Assembly: GCA_016200765.1 (NCBI GenBank)
Contig: JACQEC010000075.1
Coordinates: 1-15,606, forward strand
DNA from: Chloroflexota bacterium
GTDB lineage: Bacteria > Chloroflexota > Anaerolineae > JACRMK01
Length of the DNA stretch: 15,606 bases
Direction: 5' to 3'
The notes beneath the pieces are model-generated. The model was not told the DNA's origin, did no database searches, and saw only the letters and a list, made by a program, of their open reading frames with translations. Shown here one piece after another: positions 1-6,180 of the stretch (within the stretch, counting starts at the first letter, position 1; each line of letters opens with the position of its first letter). A program made the position numbers and the translations under genes.

Positions 1-459
1 GGCGACTACTCGCACGATCCGAAATACCTGCCGCAATTTTGGAATGAGCTGCTCAACAACGATGTCGTGGTCGGCTCGCGCTACCTGCACGGCATCAGCG
101 TGATCAACTGGCCTCTGCGCCGCTTGATCCTTAGCCAACTGGCGAATACCTATGTTCGGCGCACCACCGGCCTGCGCGTGAAAGACTGCACGTCAGGCTT
201 TGTCGGCTACCGGCGCTACGTGCTGGAGAAGATTGGGTTCGAAAGCGTGCGCTCCGAGGGGTATGCGTTTCTGGTCGAATTGAAATACCGCGCCCAGCGG
301 CATCACTTCTCCATCGTGGAAACGCCGATCATCTTCGTGGATCGCCGCATGGGCGCAAGCAAGCTATCCCAGAGCGTGATGGTCGAGGCTTTCTGGCTGC
401 CGTGGCAGTTGGCCTGGGCGCGCCTACGCGGGCGCGAGCGGGGAAAGGGGCCGGCCTGA
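1..459 (+). CDS. Polyprenyl-phosphate mannose synthase-like glycosyltransferase, family 2 (5' truncated)
   Basis: The reading frame is open from base 1, so the N-terminal part, including the nucleotide-sugar-binding region, lies outside the window. The visible 152 residues begin with GDYSHDP, the tail of the DPM1-type metal-binding segment, followed by VVGSRY, SQLANTYVRRTTGLRVKDCTSGF, SEGYAFLVE and PIIFVDRRMGASK. These blocks are typical of bacterial dolichol-/polyprenol-phosphate mannose synthases. The enzyme would transfer a sugar from a nucleotide donor to polyprenyl phosphate at the inner membrane face. No C-terminal membrane segments follow, so it is the short soluble form. Its end overlaps the next gene, an integral membrane GT-C enzyme, which suggests a donor-maker and donor-user pair. 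The exact sugar cannot be told from sequence. Confidence 0.9.
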   Translation, partial: GDYSHDPKYLPQFWNELLNNDVVVGSRYLHGISVINWPLRRLILSQLANTYVRRTTGLRVKDCTSGFVGYRRYVLEKIGFESVRSEGYAFLVELKYRAQRHHFSIVETPIIFVDRRMGASKLSQSVMVEAFWLPWQLAWARLRGRERGKGPA

Positions 460-2030
460 ACACGCGGGCGCGGTTCACGCTCTGGCTATTGCTAGCCGCC
501 GCCGCCTGCGCGCTCTACCTCGGCGTCAGCCAACTGCGAGTTGGCCGCTCCGGGTTCCCCCTCGACGATGCCTGGATTCACCTCACCTTTGCGCGCAACC
601 TCGCCCTGCGGCACGAACTGGCGCACATCCCCGGCCAATTGAGCGCCGGCTCCACCTCGCCGCTCTGGACGTTTGTGCTGGCGCCGGCCTTTCTCTGGCC
701 GCTGGGTGTGGAAGCGTGGGTTGACGCGCTCGGTGTTCTGCTCATCGTCAGCGCCGCCGCGCTAACCTATCGCATCGCCCGGCAGGTCTTTGGTGATGCG
801 GCCTCACCCCTCTCCCCTCCCCTCTCCCAAGTATGGGAGAGGGGTTGGGGGGTGAGGGGAGAGGGGTTGGGGGGTGAGGCCGCGCTGGTGGTGGCTCTCG
901 AATGGCACCTCGACTGGGCCGCCTTTTCGGGGATGGAAACCCTCTTCTTCATCGTCCTGTTGCTGCTGGCGCTCGACTTCTACTATACCGGCAGGCCGTT
1001 GTGGTGGGTGGGACTGGCCGGCGGCCTCGCCGTGATCACCCGTCCCGAAGGTGTAGGGATACTAGGTCTCATTGCAGTGCATTGGCTCATGACGCAGGCG
1101 CTGCCCCGCAAAGAGGCGTGGAAGGCGCAGCTCAAACGCGCGGGCGCGGCGGCCATCGCGTTTGCCATCCCCATCGTTCCCTACATCCAGTTCAATTGGG
1201 CGGTCAGCGGCCAACTCTTTCCCAATACATTCTACGCCAAGCAAGCGGAGTTTGCGCAAGTCTTTGCGGCCCGCAGCGTGCCCCAGCACTTCCTCAACCT
1301 CATAACTGTCCCCTTCGTCGGCGCGCAGGTCTTGCTCATTCCGGGGTTTGCGCTGGCTGTGTGGCTGATTGCCCGCGAGAAACGCTGGAACGCGGCCATC
1401 CTGCTGGGCTGGTGGCTTATGCTGCCCGCGGCTTATGCCATTCGCCTGCCTGTAGATTACCAGCACGGGCGTTACGAGATGCCGGTGATTCCGATGATCG
1501 TGATCGTGGGGCTGTGGGGCACACACCGCCTGCAGACGCGCCTGCCCCCGATCCAAGTCGGGGGCCTGCGCGCCGGCGCGGCGCGGCGCGTGTTGAGCCG
1601 CGTCTGGCGGATCAGCTTCCCGCTGCTGCTGGTTGTCTTCTGGCTGCGCGGCGCGCAGGCTTTCGCCACCGACGTAGATATCATGGATTGCATGGCCGTG
1701 CAGACCGCGCAATGGCTGTCTGCACACACACAGCCCGACGATCTGATTGCGGTGCATGATGTCGGCGCGGTCGGGTACTATCTCAACGGCCGGCCTCTGC
1801 TCGATCTGGCGGGGCTGATTACGCCGGAGGTGATTCCCTTTATCCGCGACGAGTCACGGCTGATGGATTTCATCGTCGCCCGCCGCGCGGTGTATCTGGT
1901 CACCAGTGCGTTTTGGCATCCCGCGATGATCAACAGCCCGCGCGTGCAGGAGGTCCACCATCAGGACTGTCCGGTGCTTCGGCGTGAAGGGGGATACGAA
2001 ATGGGGATTTACAGAGTGCTCGGAAGGTAA
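402..2030 (+). CDS. Multi-spanning GT-C type glycosyltransferase (polyprenyl-P-sugar dependent)
   Basis: This is a hydrophobic protein of about 540 residues with roughly ten membrane spans. Near the N-terminus it has PLDDAWIHLTFARNLA followed by GSTSPLW, the acidic-pair loop pattern of AftB-like and related GT-C enzymes that use polyprenyl-phosphate sugars. The C-terminal soluble part contains DVGAVGYYLNGRPLLDLAGL, common in these proteins. The start is uncertain. GTG at 402 overlaps the GT2 gene by 58 nt, but its first 18 residues look non-native. A CTG at 456 overlaps the GT2 stop (CTGA) and sits 6-8 nt after AAAGGGG, so it may be the real start. Two repeat elements are inserted in frame, at residues about 133-161 and 381-389. 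The gene ends 3 nt from the convergent flavoprotein gene. Family level is fairly secure; acceptor unknown. Confidence 0.8.
   Translation: MAVGLGAPTRARAGKGAGLNTRARFTLWLLLAAAACALYLGVSQLRVGRSGFPLDDAWIHLTFARNLALRHELAHIPGQLSAGSTSPLWTFVLAPAFLWPLGVEAWVDALGVLLIVSAAALTYRIARQVFGDAASPLSPPLSQVWERGWGVRGEGLGGEAALVVALEWHLDWAAFSGMETLFFIVLLLLALDFYYTGRPLWWVGLAGGLAVITRPEGVGILGLIAVHWLMTQALPRKEAWKAQLKRAGAAAIAFAIPIVPYIQFNWAVSGQLFPNTFYAKQAEFAQVFAARSVPQHFLNLITVPFVGAQVLLIPGFALAVWLIAREKRWNAAILLGWWLMLPAAYAIRLPVDYQHGRYEMPVIPMIVIVGLWGTHRLQTRLPPIQVGGLRAGAARRVLSRVWRISFPLLLVVFWLRGAQAFATDVDIMDCMAVQTAQWLSAHTQPDDLIAVHDVGAVGYYLNGRPLLDLAGLITPEVIPFIRDESRLMDFIVARRAVYLVTSAFWHPAMINSPRVQEVHHQDCPVLRREGGYEMGIYRVLGR
798..883. repeat. 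Palindromic C/G-rich repeat, family A copy 1, in frame in the GT-C gene
   Basis: The element has 13-bp terminal inverted repeats (GCGGCCTCACCCC at 798-810 and its complement at 871-883). Inside is a strong hairpin with 11-bp arms CCCCTCTCCCA / TGGGAGAGGGG (819-829, 834-844) and a 4-nt loop. A 22-bp unit is tandemly duplicated at 836-857 and 858-879. GGCC occurs at 800-803 and again at 878-881, exactly 78 bp apart, so removal of 78 bp would keep the frame. The encoded stretch is Pro/Ser- then Gly/Glu-rich and unlike its hydrophobic surroundings. A second copy is at 13620-13690. Confidence 0.85.
1541..1568. repeat. 20-bp palindromic repeat, family B copy 1, flanked by CCTG direct repeats
   Basis: The core CCCCCGATCCAAGTCGGGGG (1545-1564) is an imperfect palindrome with CCTG directly on both sides (1541-1544 and 1565-1568). 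Core plus one CCTG is 24 bp, so the insertion adds eight codons and leaves the GT-C frame intact. The same 28 bases, reverse-complemented, occur at 14310-14337. The encoded PPIQVGG interrupts an otherwise Arg/Ala-rich cytoplasmic-looking loop. Confidence 0.85.
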
Positions 2031-2033
2031 ACG

Positions 2034-3371
2034 CTACCACTGCAGCGCGCTTAATGTCTCCGACTTGTCGTACAGCGCGTCGTCGCCGAACTGGGTCGTC
2101 AGCCCCGCCTCGCGCACCATCCGCAGCAGATTATCCGAGCGGTTGGTCGTCTTCGACGCGGACAAGGACAGTTCCAATTCACTGCGCGGCATGGTCGTAA
2201 TCAACGCCTTGACCGAATCGGGGTTGACGATCTCGCCGCCGAAGTCGCCAAAGGCCAGCAGGCGCGAGAAGCCGTAATACTGCAGGAGGCGGTTCCGGAA
2301 CACCTCGTTGTAAAACTTCTTGCGATGCTTGTTTTTGAGCGATGCGGCTATCGCCCATACACAAATCGCGGCGTTGTAATGCGCCGAAACGACGCCTTGC
2401 GAGAAAATCGGATCGCAGAAGGTCGCGGCGTCGCCAATGCAGAAGAAGTCGTCGCCACACACCGCTTCGGAGTAGTAGGAATAGTCCGGGCGGGCGTAGA
2501 GCGAGCCTTCAATAAACGTCGCCGGCTCGAGCAGTTCCTTCAGGTACGGAATCGAGGCGCACGTTTCCCGGAAATACTGCTCCTGCACTGTTTTGGTCTT
2601 GCCACGCGTGCGGTCGGTGTTCAACACCAGCCCCACGCTCGTGGAATCCCGCAGGATGATGTGCCACGCCCAGCCATCTTCAAACGAGCAGATGAACGTG
2701 ACCGGCTTCACCCGGGTCACGCTCTCCGGCCCATAGACCTTGCGGTCGCTGGCGACGAAGTTCGCGTTCCGGTAGTAGGCCCACAGCCCGACGTACTTCT
2801 CATCGCCCCGCACCAGCCGGCGCGCGTTCAACTGGCTGGCTAACACCGCGCTCGGCCCGCTGGCATCCACCACGTATTGGCAAGCAATCTGCCCGCGCTG
2901 GCTGCTGTTTCCGCGCCGGTCGTCATAGAGCACGCACGGCTGGCCGGTGTTCAGCGCGTCAACCCCTCTGACGACCACCTCTTCCCAGACCTGCGCGCCC
3001 TGCGTGGCGGCGTGCTCGACGAGCAGTTGGTCGTACCGGTCGCGTTCGACGTGCAGACCGCCGCGGATCGTGTAGCCGAATTTTTCAAACTGGATCTGCC
3101 GTATCTTGCCATCCCAGACGACGATGCGGCCATCGCGGGGCAGGAAACCGGCCTGCTGGATTTTGCCTGACACGCCTAACAGGTCGGTGTATTTCCAGAA
3201 CTGCGGGATGATGCTTTCGCCGACCTGCGGGCGCGGGTGCTTGGCCTTCTCCAACACCACGACGTCGAAGCCGTCGCGCGCCAGCATCGCGGCCGTGCTG
3301 CTGCCGGCCGGTCCACTGCCAATGACGACCACATCGCAGTGCGGCGGGATCGGTTTAGGGTTGCTGTTCAT
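2034..3371 (-). CDS. FAD-dependent oxidoreductase of the flavin-dependent halogenase/monooxygenase fold (divergent active site)
   Basis: This 445-residue flavoprotein carries an N-terminal dinucleotide-binding motif GSGPAG (residues 18-23) with E41 as the likely ribose-binding acid. It also has the family signatures GES (51-53), DASG (169-172) and GDAATFCDPIFSQGV (313-327). The fold is shared by tryptophan-halogenase-like enzymes and geranylgeranyl-reductase-like oxidoreductases. The halogenase WxWxIP motif is only partly kept (GWAWHII, 233-239; Pro is missing), and the segment that normally holds the catalytic Lys reads GFLPRDG, with R79 there. Halogenation is therefore doubtful; hydroxylation or another redox step is as likely. 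It is the second gene of a tandem pair, 105 nt behind the related gene at 3477-4778, with a repeat between them and no clear Shine-Dalgarno. No flavin reductase is seen in the window. Confidence 0.8.
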   Translation of the reverse strand: MNSNPKPIPPHCDVVVIGSGPAGSSTAAMLARDGFDVVVLEKAKHPRPQVGESIIPQFWKYTDLLGVSGKIQQAGFLPRDGRIVVWDGKIRQIQFEKFGYTIRGGLHVERDRYDQLLVEHAATQGAQVWEEVVVRGVDALNTGQPCVLYDDRRGNSSQRGQIACQYVVDASGPSAVLASQLNARRLVRGDEKYVGLWAYYRNANFVASDRKVYGPESVTRVKPVTFICSFEDGWAWHIILRDSTSVGLVLNTDRTRGKTKTVQEQYFRETCASIPYLKELLEPATFIEGSLYARPDYSYYSEAVCGDDFFCIGDAATFCDPIFSQGVVSAHYNAAICVWAIAASLKNKHRKKFYNEVFRNRLLQYYGFSRLLAFGDFGGEIVNPDSVKALITTMPRSELELSLSASKTTNRSDNLLRMVREAGLTTQFGDDALYDKSETLSALQW

Positions 3372-3386
3372 GGATGAGCGTCGTAT

Positions 3387-3466
3387 GGGAGTAATGGGTA
3401 GAGAATAGGGATTAGGGCCGCTTTTCAGCCCCCGCCCCTTACTTCCTACTTCCTACTCCTTACTCC
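3387..3466. repeat. A/G-rich inverted-repeat element, family C copy 1
   Basis: GGAGTAA at 3388-3394 pairs with TTACTCC at 3460-3466. The left arm is followed by purine-rich GGGTAGAGAATAGGG, and the right arm is preceded by repeated ACTTCCT/ACTCCT units. It fills the gap between the two flavoprotein genes. A second copy with the same A/G-rich left half and ACTCC-type right half lies at 15398-15475. Confidence 0.65.
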
Positions 3467-3476
3467 TGTACTTGGG

Positions 3477-4778
3477 TTAAGGGGTGAGGGCGTCGCCAAG
3501 CTCGCGCTTCATCCACTCCGGATCGTCAGCCGGATTGAACGCGCCGCGCTCGTTTATTTTATAGAGCTGATTCAAGCCTGCAGAGACCTTGTCGGAGTAA
3601 ATGCGCCCCGCAAAGAGATCAATGATGTCGGCGGGATGGCGGCGGTGCGCGATGAACGCGAAGGCAATCGGGTCGTTCCAGAACGCGTCAATTAGCGCCT
3701 GCACCTTGTCCAGCCCTCGCTCGCAGTAGTCCTGATAGTCGGCAAACGGGTTGGGGTCGTCGCGATGAGCGCCGTCCAGATAACCTTTAATCGCCTGCGC
3801 GGCCAACTGGCCCTCTTTGGCCGTGATCCAGACGCCGAACGAAAAGACCGGATCAATGAAGCGGTGCGCGTCGCCGATGCACAGCCAGCCCTTGCCGGTA
3901 AACGTCCTGACGTGGTAAGAATAATTCGGGATGGCGCGCGCCTCTTCGAGCAACTCGAGGTCCGGCACGCGGCGCGCCAGTTCCGGGTTCAGCTCGCCAA
4001 GTTCGCGAAGCAAGAAGTTGCGCCGGCTCTCCTTCTTGGCCTGGAAGTATTTATTGGGGCTGACGATGCCGACGCTGACCACTTCGTCGTCAAGCGGAAT
4101 GAACCACGCCCAGTGGACGAGTTCCTTGTAGAAGATGAGCGTATTATCGGGCTGCTCATCCCGCGCCGTGCCGTGATCGCGGAGGGTGTTCTTCACCTGC
4201 GAAAAGATAGCGACCTGGCGGTCGTATTTGCCAATGACCTTCTGGCTGGTCATGCCCGCATGAAAGCCCCAGGTGTGCTGCCCTGTGGCATCCACCAAGA
4301 CCTCGGAGTGAACGTCGTTCACGCCGCCGTCGGCCATCTTCACGCGCACGCCATAGACCGATCCGTCCTCGCGTTTGAGCGGCACGGTCGCCTCACCCTT
4401 CACGATGGTCGCCCCGCGCGCGACGGCTTCGTCATACATCAATTTGTCGAAATCGCTGCGACGCACCTGCCACGTCGTGACCGGCTCCAACTCATTCTGT
4501 TCGTTGCGGCGCATGACCGGGACAAACCAGGGGTTTCCGGTCGGCCCGTAAACCCGCACGCCGTGCTTGACCGGGTAGTGCTTCTGAAGCATCTTCTGTT
4601 CGAGTCCCAGTGACCGCATCAACCCGCCGGCTTCGCCGGTAAACGATTCGCCGATGTGATAGCGCGGAAAACTCTCCTTCTCAATAATGGTGTTGGCGAT
4701 GCCCATTTGAGACAAGAACATGGACATGCTCGTTCCGCCCGGCCCGCTTCCAACGATTGCTACTGGTGTTTTTTTAAT
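3477..4778 (-). CDS. Flavin-dependent halogenase-like FAD oxidoreductase, probable ATT start
   Basis: The protein keeps all hallmark parts of the flavin-dependent halogenase fold: GSGPGG (residues 10-15 from the proposed start), FPRYHIGES, VDATGQ, GDAHRFIDPVFSFGV (302-316), and an intact WAWFIP (223-228), which matches WxWxIP. K71 in PVKHGVRVYG lies where halogenases hold the catalytic lysine. The first ATG (4727) would remove the essential FAD-binding glycines. Between the upstream stop at 4812-4814 and 4727 there is no ATG, GTG, TTG or CTG in frame. ATT at 4776-4778 follows GGAGGA by a few bases and is the best start, giving 433 aa. It is first in a two-gene operon behind a strong promoter. 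Substrate and activity are unknown; hydroxylase-like chemistry remains possible. Confidence 0.82.
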   Translation of the reverse strand: MKKTPVAIVGSGPGGTSMSMFLSQMGIANTIIEKESFPRYHIGESFTGEAGGLMRSLGLEQKMLQKHYPVKHGVRVYGPTGNPWFVPVMRRNEQNELEPVTTWQVRRSDFDKLMYDEAVARGATIVKGEATVPLKREDGSVYGVRVKMADGGVNDVHSEVLVDATGQHTWGFHAGMTSQKVIGKYDRQVAIFSQVKNTLRDHGTARDEQPDNTLIFYKELVHWAWFIPLDDEVVSVGIVSPNKYFQAKKESRRNFLLRELGELNPELARRVPDLELLEEARAIPNYSYHVRTFTGKGWLCIGDAHRFIDPVFSFGVWITAKEGQLAAQAIKGYLDGAHRDDPNPFADYQDYCERGLDKVQALIDAFWNDPIAFAFIAHRRHPADIIDLFAGRIYSDKVSAGLNQLYKINERGAFNPADDPEWMKRELGDALTP

Positions 4779-4782
4779 AGCT

Positions 4783-4788
4783 TCCTCC
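4783..4788 (-). promoter_or_regulatory. Shine-Dalgarno GGAGGA supporting an ATT start
   Basis: On the minus strand GGAGGA sits 4 nt before ATT (4776-4778; GGAGG-to-ATT spacing 5), the spacing of a functional ribosome binding site. It is the only strong site upstream of the FAD-binding motif. No standard start codon is within reach. Confidence 0.65.
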
Positions 4789-4817
4789 GAACCAATTCTG
4801 ATCCGATAAATTCAACA

Positions 4818-4866
4818 CCTTCGCCAAAGCGAAAGACAGGCTTCCGAAGTCTTCATTTGGCGAAGG
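4818..4866 (-). promoter_or_regulatory. 11-bp inverted repeat in the leader of the flavoprotein operon
   Basis: CCTTCGCCAAA (4818-4828) and TTTGGCGAAGG (4856-4866) are perfect inverted repeats around a 27-nt interior, which has a further weak GAAGAC/GTCTTTC pairing. From the promoter just upstream, the repeat would begin within a few bases of the transcript 5' end and end about 40 nt before the start codon. It could act as a regulator-binding operator or an mRNA 5' stem. Sequence alone cannot choose. Confidence 0.65.
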
Positions 4867-4875
4867 CGCAAATAA

Positions 4876-4904
4876 ATTATAGCCCTTGAGCATTTTTGAA
4901 GCAA
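4876..4904 (-). promoter_or_regulatory. Sigma70-type promoter for the two flavoprotein genes
   Basis: On the minus strand TTGCTT (4899-4904) and a consensus TATAAT (4876-4881) are separated by exactly 17 bp. The segment is A/T-rich compared with its surroundings. The predicted start is near 4869, giving a leader of about 90 nt before the ATT start. Confidence 0.7.
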
Positions 4905-4926
4905 ACGACGGCCGCGCCTGTTAGCC

Positions 4927-5236
4927 TCATCCCGCCTGGACGCGGCTGTTGGACAACGCGCCCCACATCGTAACGCAATACGGCACACAATAGGTCACCG
5001 CGATCTTCAAGATAAGGTCGCCGCTGAAATGCGCGCCCAGCAACACCGTCCCCTGATTGATAAGCACCAGCGTCGTGCCCACCACCCCCGATCTAGTCGG
5101 GGGTCAGCGCCGAGCGGCGCACGAGGGGCGCGTAGCGCAGCGCGCCGTTCAGGCAGTGTCGCTGGCCGCCGAGCAGGAACGTCGCGCGCCCATCCAGCGA
5201 CTGCCCACAATGAGAACAAAGTGCGGATGACATCAT
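4927..5236 (-). pseudogene. NrtS-like small membrane protein with N-terminal zinc-ribbon-like part, broken by a repeat
   Basis: Reading from ATG at 5236 gives a start with CSHCGQSLDG and QRHCLNGALRYAPLVRRSAL, a metal-ribbon-like head. It stops at a TAG inside a family B repeat (5084-5104). Directly after the repeat, in another frame, the coding sense resumes with VVGTTLVLINQG and TYCVPYCVTMWGALSNSR and ends at 4927. That second part closely resembles the membrane half of NrtS-type nitrate/nitrite transport proteins as I remember them. The two halves fit together as one gene of about 100 codons interrupted by an insertion that adds both a stop and a frameshift. It could instead be two short genes, the second starting at the GTG pair near 5083. 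The family call rests on memory of the motif, not a search. Confidence 0.55.
5084..5104. repeat. Family B palindromic repeat, copy 2 (variant with stop codon)
   Basis: A CCCCCGA / TCGGGGG palindrome with a 5-nt TCTAG centre, one base shorter than copies 1 and 3 and with changed centre bases. It is not flanked by CCTG. It lies inside the NrtS-like gene and supplies the in-frame TAG that ends the first half. Confidence 0.75.
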
Positions 5237-5567
5237 CTATTAATCGCCTGCCGGCTCTGGCATCAGCTCACTCCCGACCGGCAAGACCGGAGCAAATTTA
5301 TGCATATGACGCCTCAATATCCTCTGAAAAGATAGGCTGCGCTCATCGCATAGACCATGAGAGAGCCTTTGGCTGTCAGGGATGCTTGATTGTTTCTCGC
5401 GGGTATAGCGCAGATTCGTCGGGGCGGAGCAACCGCCACACCGCACGCTGTTGGGCAACCGCATGGCTGGCCGTGGCTGCGCCCTGAGCGCAGACCCTCT
5501 CACCTCTCCGACCCTTCTGCCTGATCCCCGGTTGCCCGTCACGCAGCGCACTGAGCGAACCGGTCTC

Positions 5568-5587
5568 AACCCGCTTCAGCGGGTTTT
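5568..5587 (+). terminator. Terminator-like hairpin with T tract
   Basis: AACCCGCT / AGCGGGTT form a perfect 8-bp stem with a 2-nt nominal loop, followed on the plus strand by TTTTCTCTTC. There is no plus-strand gene upstream to be terminated. On the minus strand, where the FixH-like operon ends, it is a hairpin without a U tract but with A residues before it. It may act in both directions or simply be part of the composite repeat. Confidence 0.45.
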
Positions 5588-5596
5588 CTCTTCATA

Positions 5597-5619
5597 GCAG
5601 GCGGTTTCTAACCGCCTGC
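5597..5619. repeat. Perfect hairpin, 10-bp arms, 3-nt loop
   Basis: GCAGGCGGTT (5597-5606), loop TCT, AACCGCCTGC (5610-5619). It lies about 90 nt downstream of the end of the copper operon and could stabilise or end its mRNA. It is also part of the composite repeat. Confidence 0.6.
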
Positions 5620-5710
5620 GTAACTCACGCCCAACCTCCTCACCTCTCCGACGTTTCTGCGCTATACCCGTTTCTCGCAGAAGCCTTGACAGCCGTGCCG
5701 AAACCCTTGT

Positions 5711-6172
5711 CTATGGCAGGATCAGGTTGAAGATGACCTGATCGCTCTGGCCGCTGACCTCGATTTGCACCGTTAGCACCCACCATCCAGCCGTTTGGAA
5801 CTTGATGTTCTCCAAAACGTAATTGCCGCCGCCCAATCGCTGGGCTTCCTGCGGCGGCGGGCTGAGCGTCAGGCCGTGTTCCGGCATGTTGCCTTTTGCC
5901 GCGATGTTGGCGTTGTCCACAGGCTGGCCGCTGGCCGTCTCGACGTGGAGCATCCAGCGCTGGGGCTGACTGACCACCGGCGGGCTGGGCGTCGTGACAT
6001 AGGATACCCGATAGAAACTGCGCTCCGAGAGGCGTGTCGTATCCGTGTTTGGCGCCGTGCGCACGAACATCGGCGCCATCAACGAAGATGGCCCAAAAAT
6101 CACCACGACGAGAATGACCCCGACGACAATCAGTTTGGGAAGGGTGTCCGTGAAAAATGTTTCCCGCGGCAT
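5711..6172 (-). CDS. FixH/YtkA-like membrane-anchored protein
   Basis: This 153-residue protein has one N-terminal membrane anchor (about residues 13-27, KLIVVGVILVVVIFG) followed by an exported beta-rich domain. The domain ends with YVLENIKFQTAGWWVLTVQIEVSG, the pattern of FixH/YtkA-like domains, where a short Ig-like sandwich ends in 'G.W.l.v.v'. Such proteins are often encoded with cytochrome oxidase assembly and copper genes. It starts 8 nt after the cupredoxin gene stop and is last in the operon. Downstream lies the repeat block with hairpins. The specific role is unknown; copper delivery or oxidase assembly is inferred from the neighbours only. Confidence 0.7.
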   Translation of the reverse strand: MPRETFFTDTLPKLIVVGVILVVVIFGPSSLMAPMFVRTAPNTDTTRLSERSFYRVSYVTTPSPPVVSQPQRWMLHVETASGQPVDNANIAAKGNMPEHGLTLSPPPQEAQRLGGGNYVLENIKFQTAGWWVLTVQIEVSGQSDQVIFNLILP

Positions 6173-6180
6173 CGGTCAGG

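Larger units (their letters stand above)
5499..5660. repeat. Composite repeat bounded by 22-bp direct repeats
   Basis: The 22-nt segments 5499-5520 and 5639-5660 are direct repeats that match at 20 of 22 bases (both start CTCACCTCTCCGAC and end TTCTGC). The 118 bp between them holds two perfect hairpins (5568-5585 and 5597-5619). The structure looks like one unit of an interspersed element whose end sequence is repeated on either side. Confidence 0.65.
5349..5715. repeat. Imperfect long inverted repeat flanking a composite repeat block
   Basis: Left arm 5349-5422 and right arm 5648-5715 share, in inverted order, CATAGAC (5349-5355 / 5709-5715), GGCTGTCA (5371-5378 / 5687-5694) and a 23-nt segment beginning CGGGTATAGCGCAGA (5400-5422 / 5648-5670) that matches at 21 of 23 bases. 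The right arm includes the stop codon of the FixH-like gene. No coding sequence is supported in 5237-5710, so this repeat block accounts for most of that gap. Confidence 0.65.

Noticed and set aside
836..879. Tandem 22-bp repeat considered as a CRISPR remnant
   Set aside because: The units abut with no spacer and are part of a palindromic G-rich element.
1062..1757. Long minus-strand open frame opposite the GT-C gene
   Set aside because: It lies antisense to a clear membrane protein, is rich in Arg/Gln/His, and shows no motif; typical shadow of GC-rich coding DNA.
902..1759. Long plus-strand open frame in another frame of the GT-C gene
   Set aside because: Arg/Ala/His-rich with no family pattern; the overlapping frame has the GT-C motifs.
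3474..3490. TTAAGGGGTGAGGG at the end of the halogenase-like gene resembles the end of the family A repeat
   Set aside because: It is short, lacks the hairpin core, and encodes the natural C-terminus and stop.
3765..4613. Plus-strand 282-codon open frame opposite the halogenase-like gene
   Set aside because: The minus strand carries clear FAD-family motifs through the whole stretch.
5007..5219. 70-codon minus-strand open frame across the NrtS-like region
   Set aside because: Arg/Ala-rich read-through in the third frame; the zinc-ribbon-like and NrtS-like motifs are in the other two frames.
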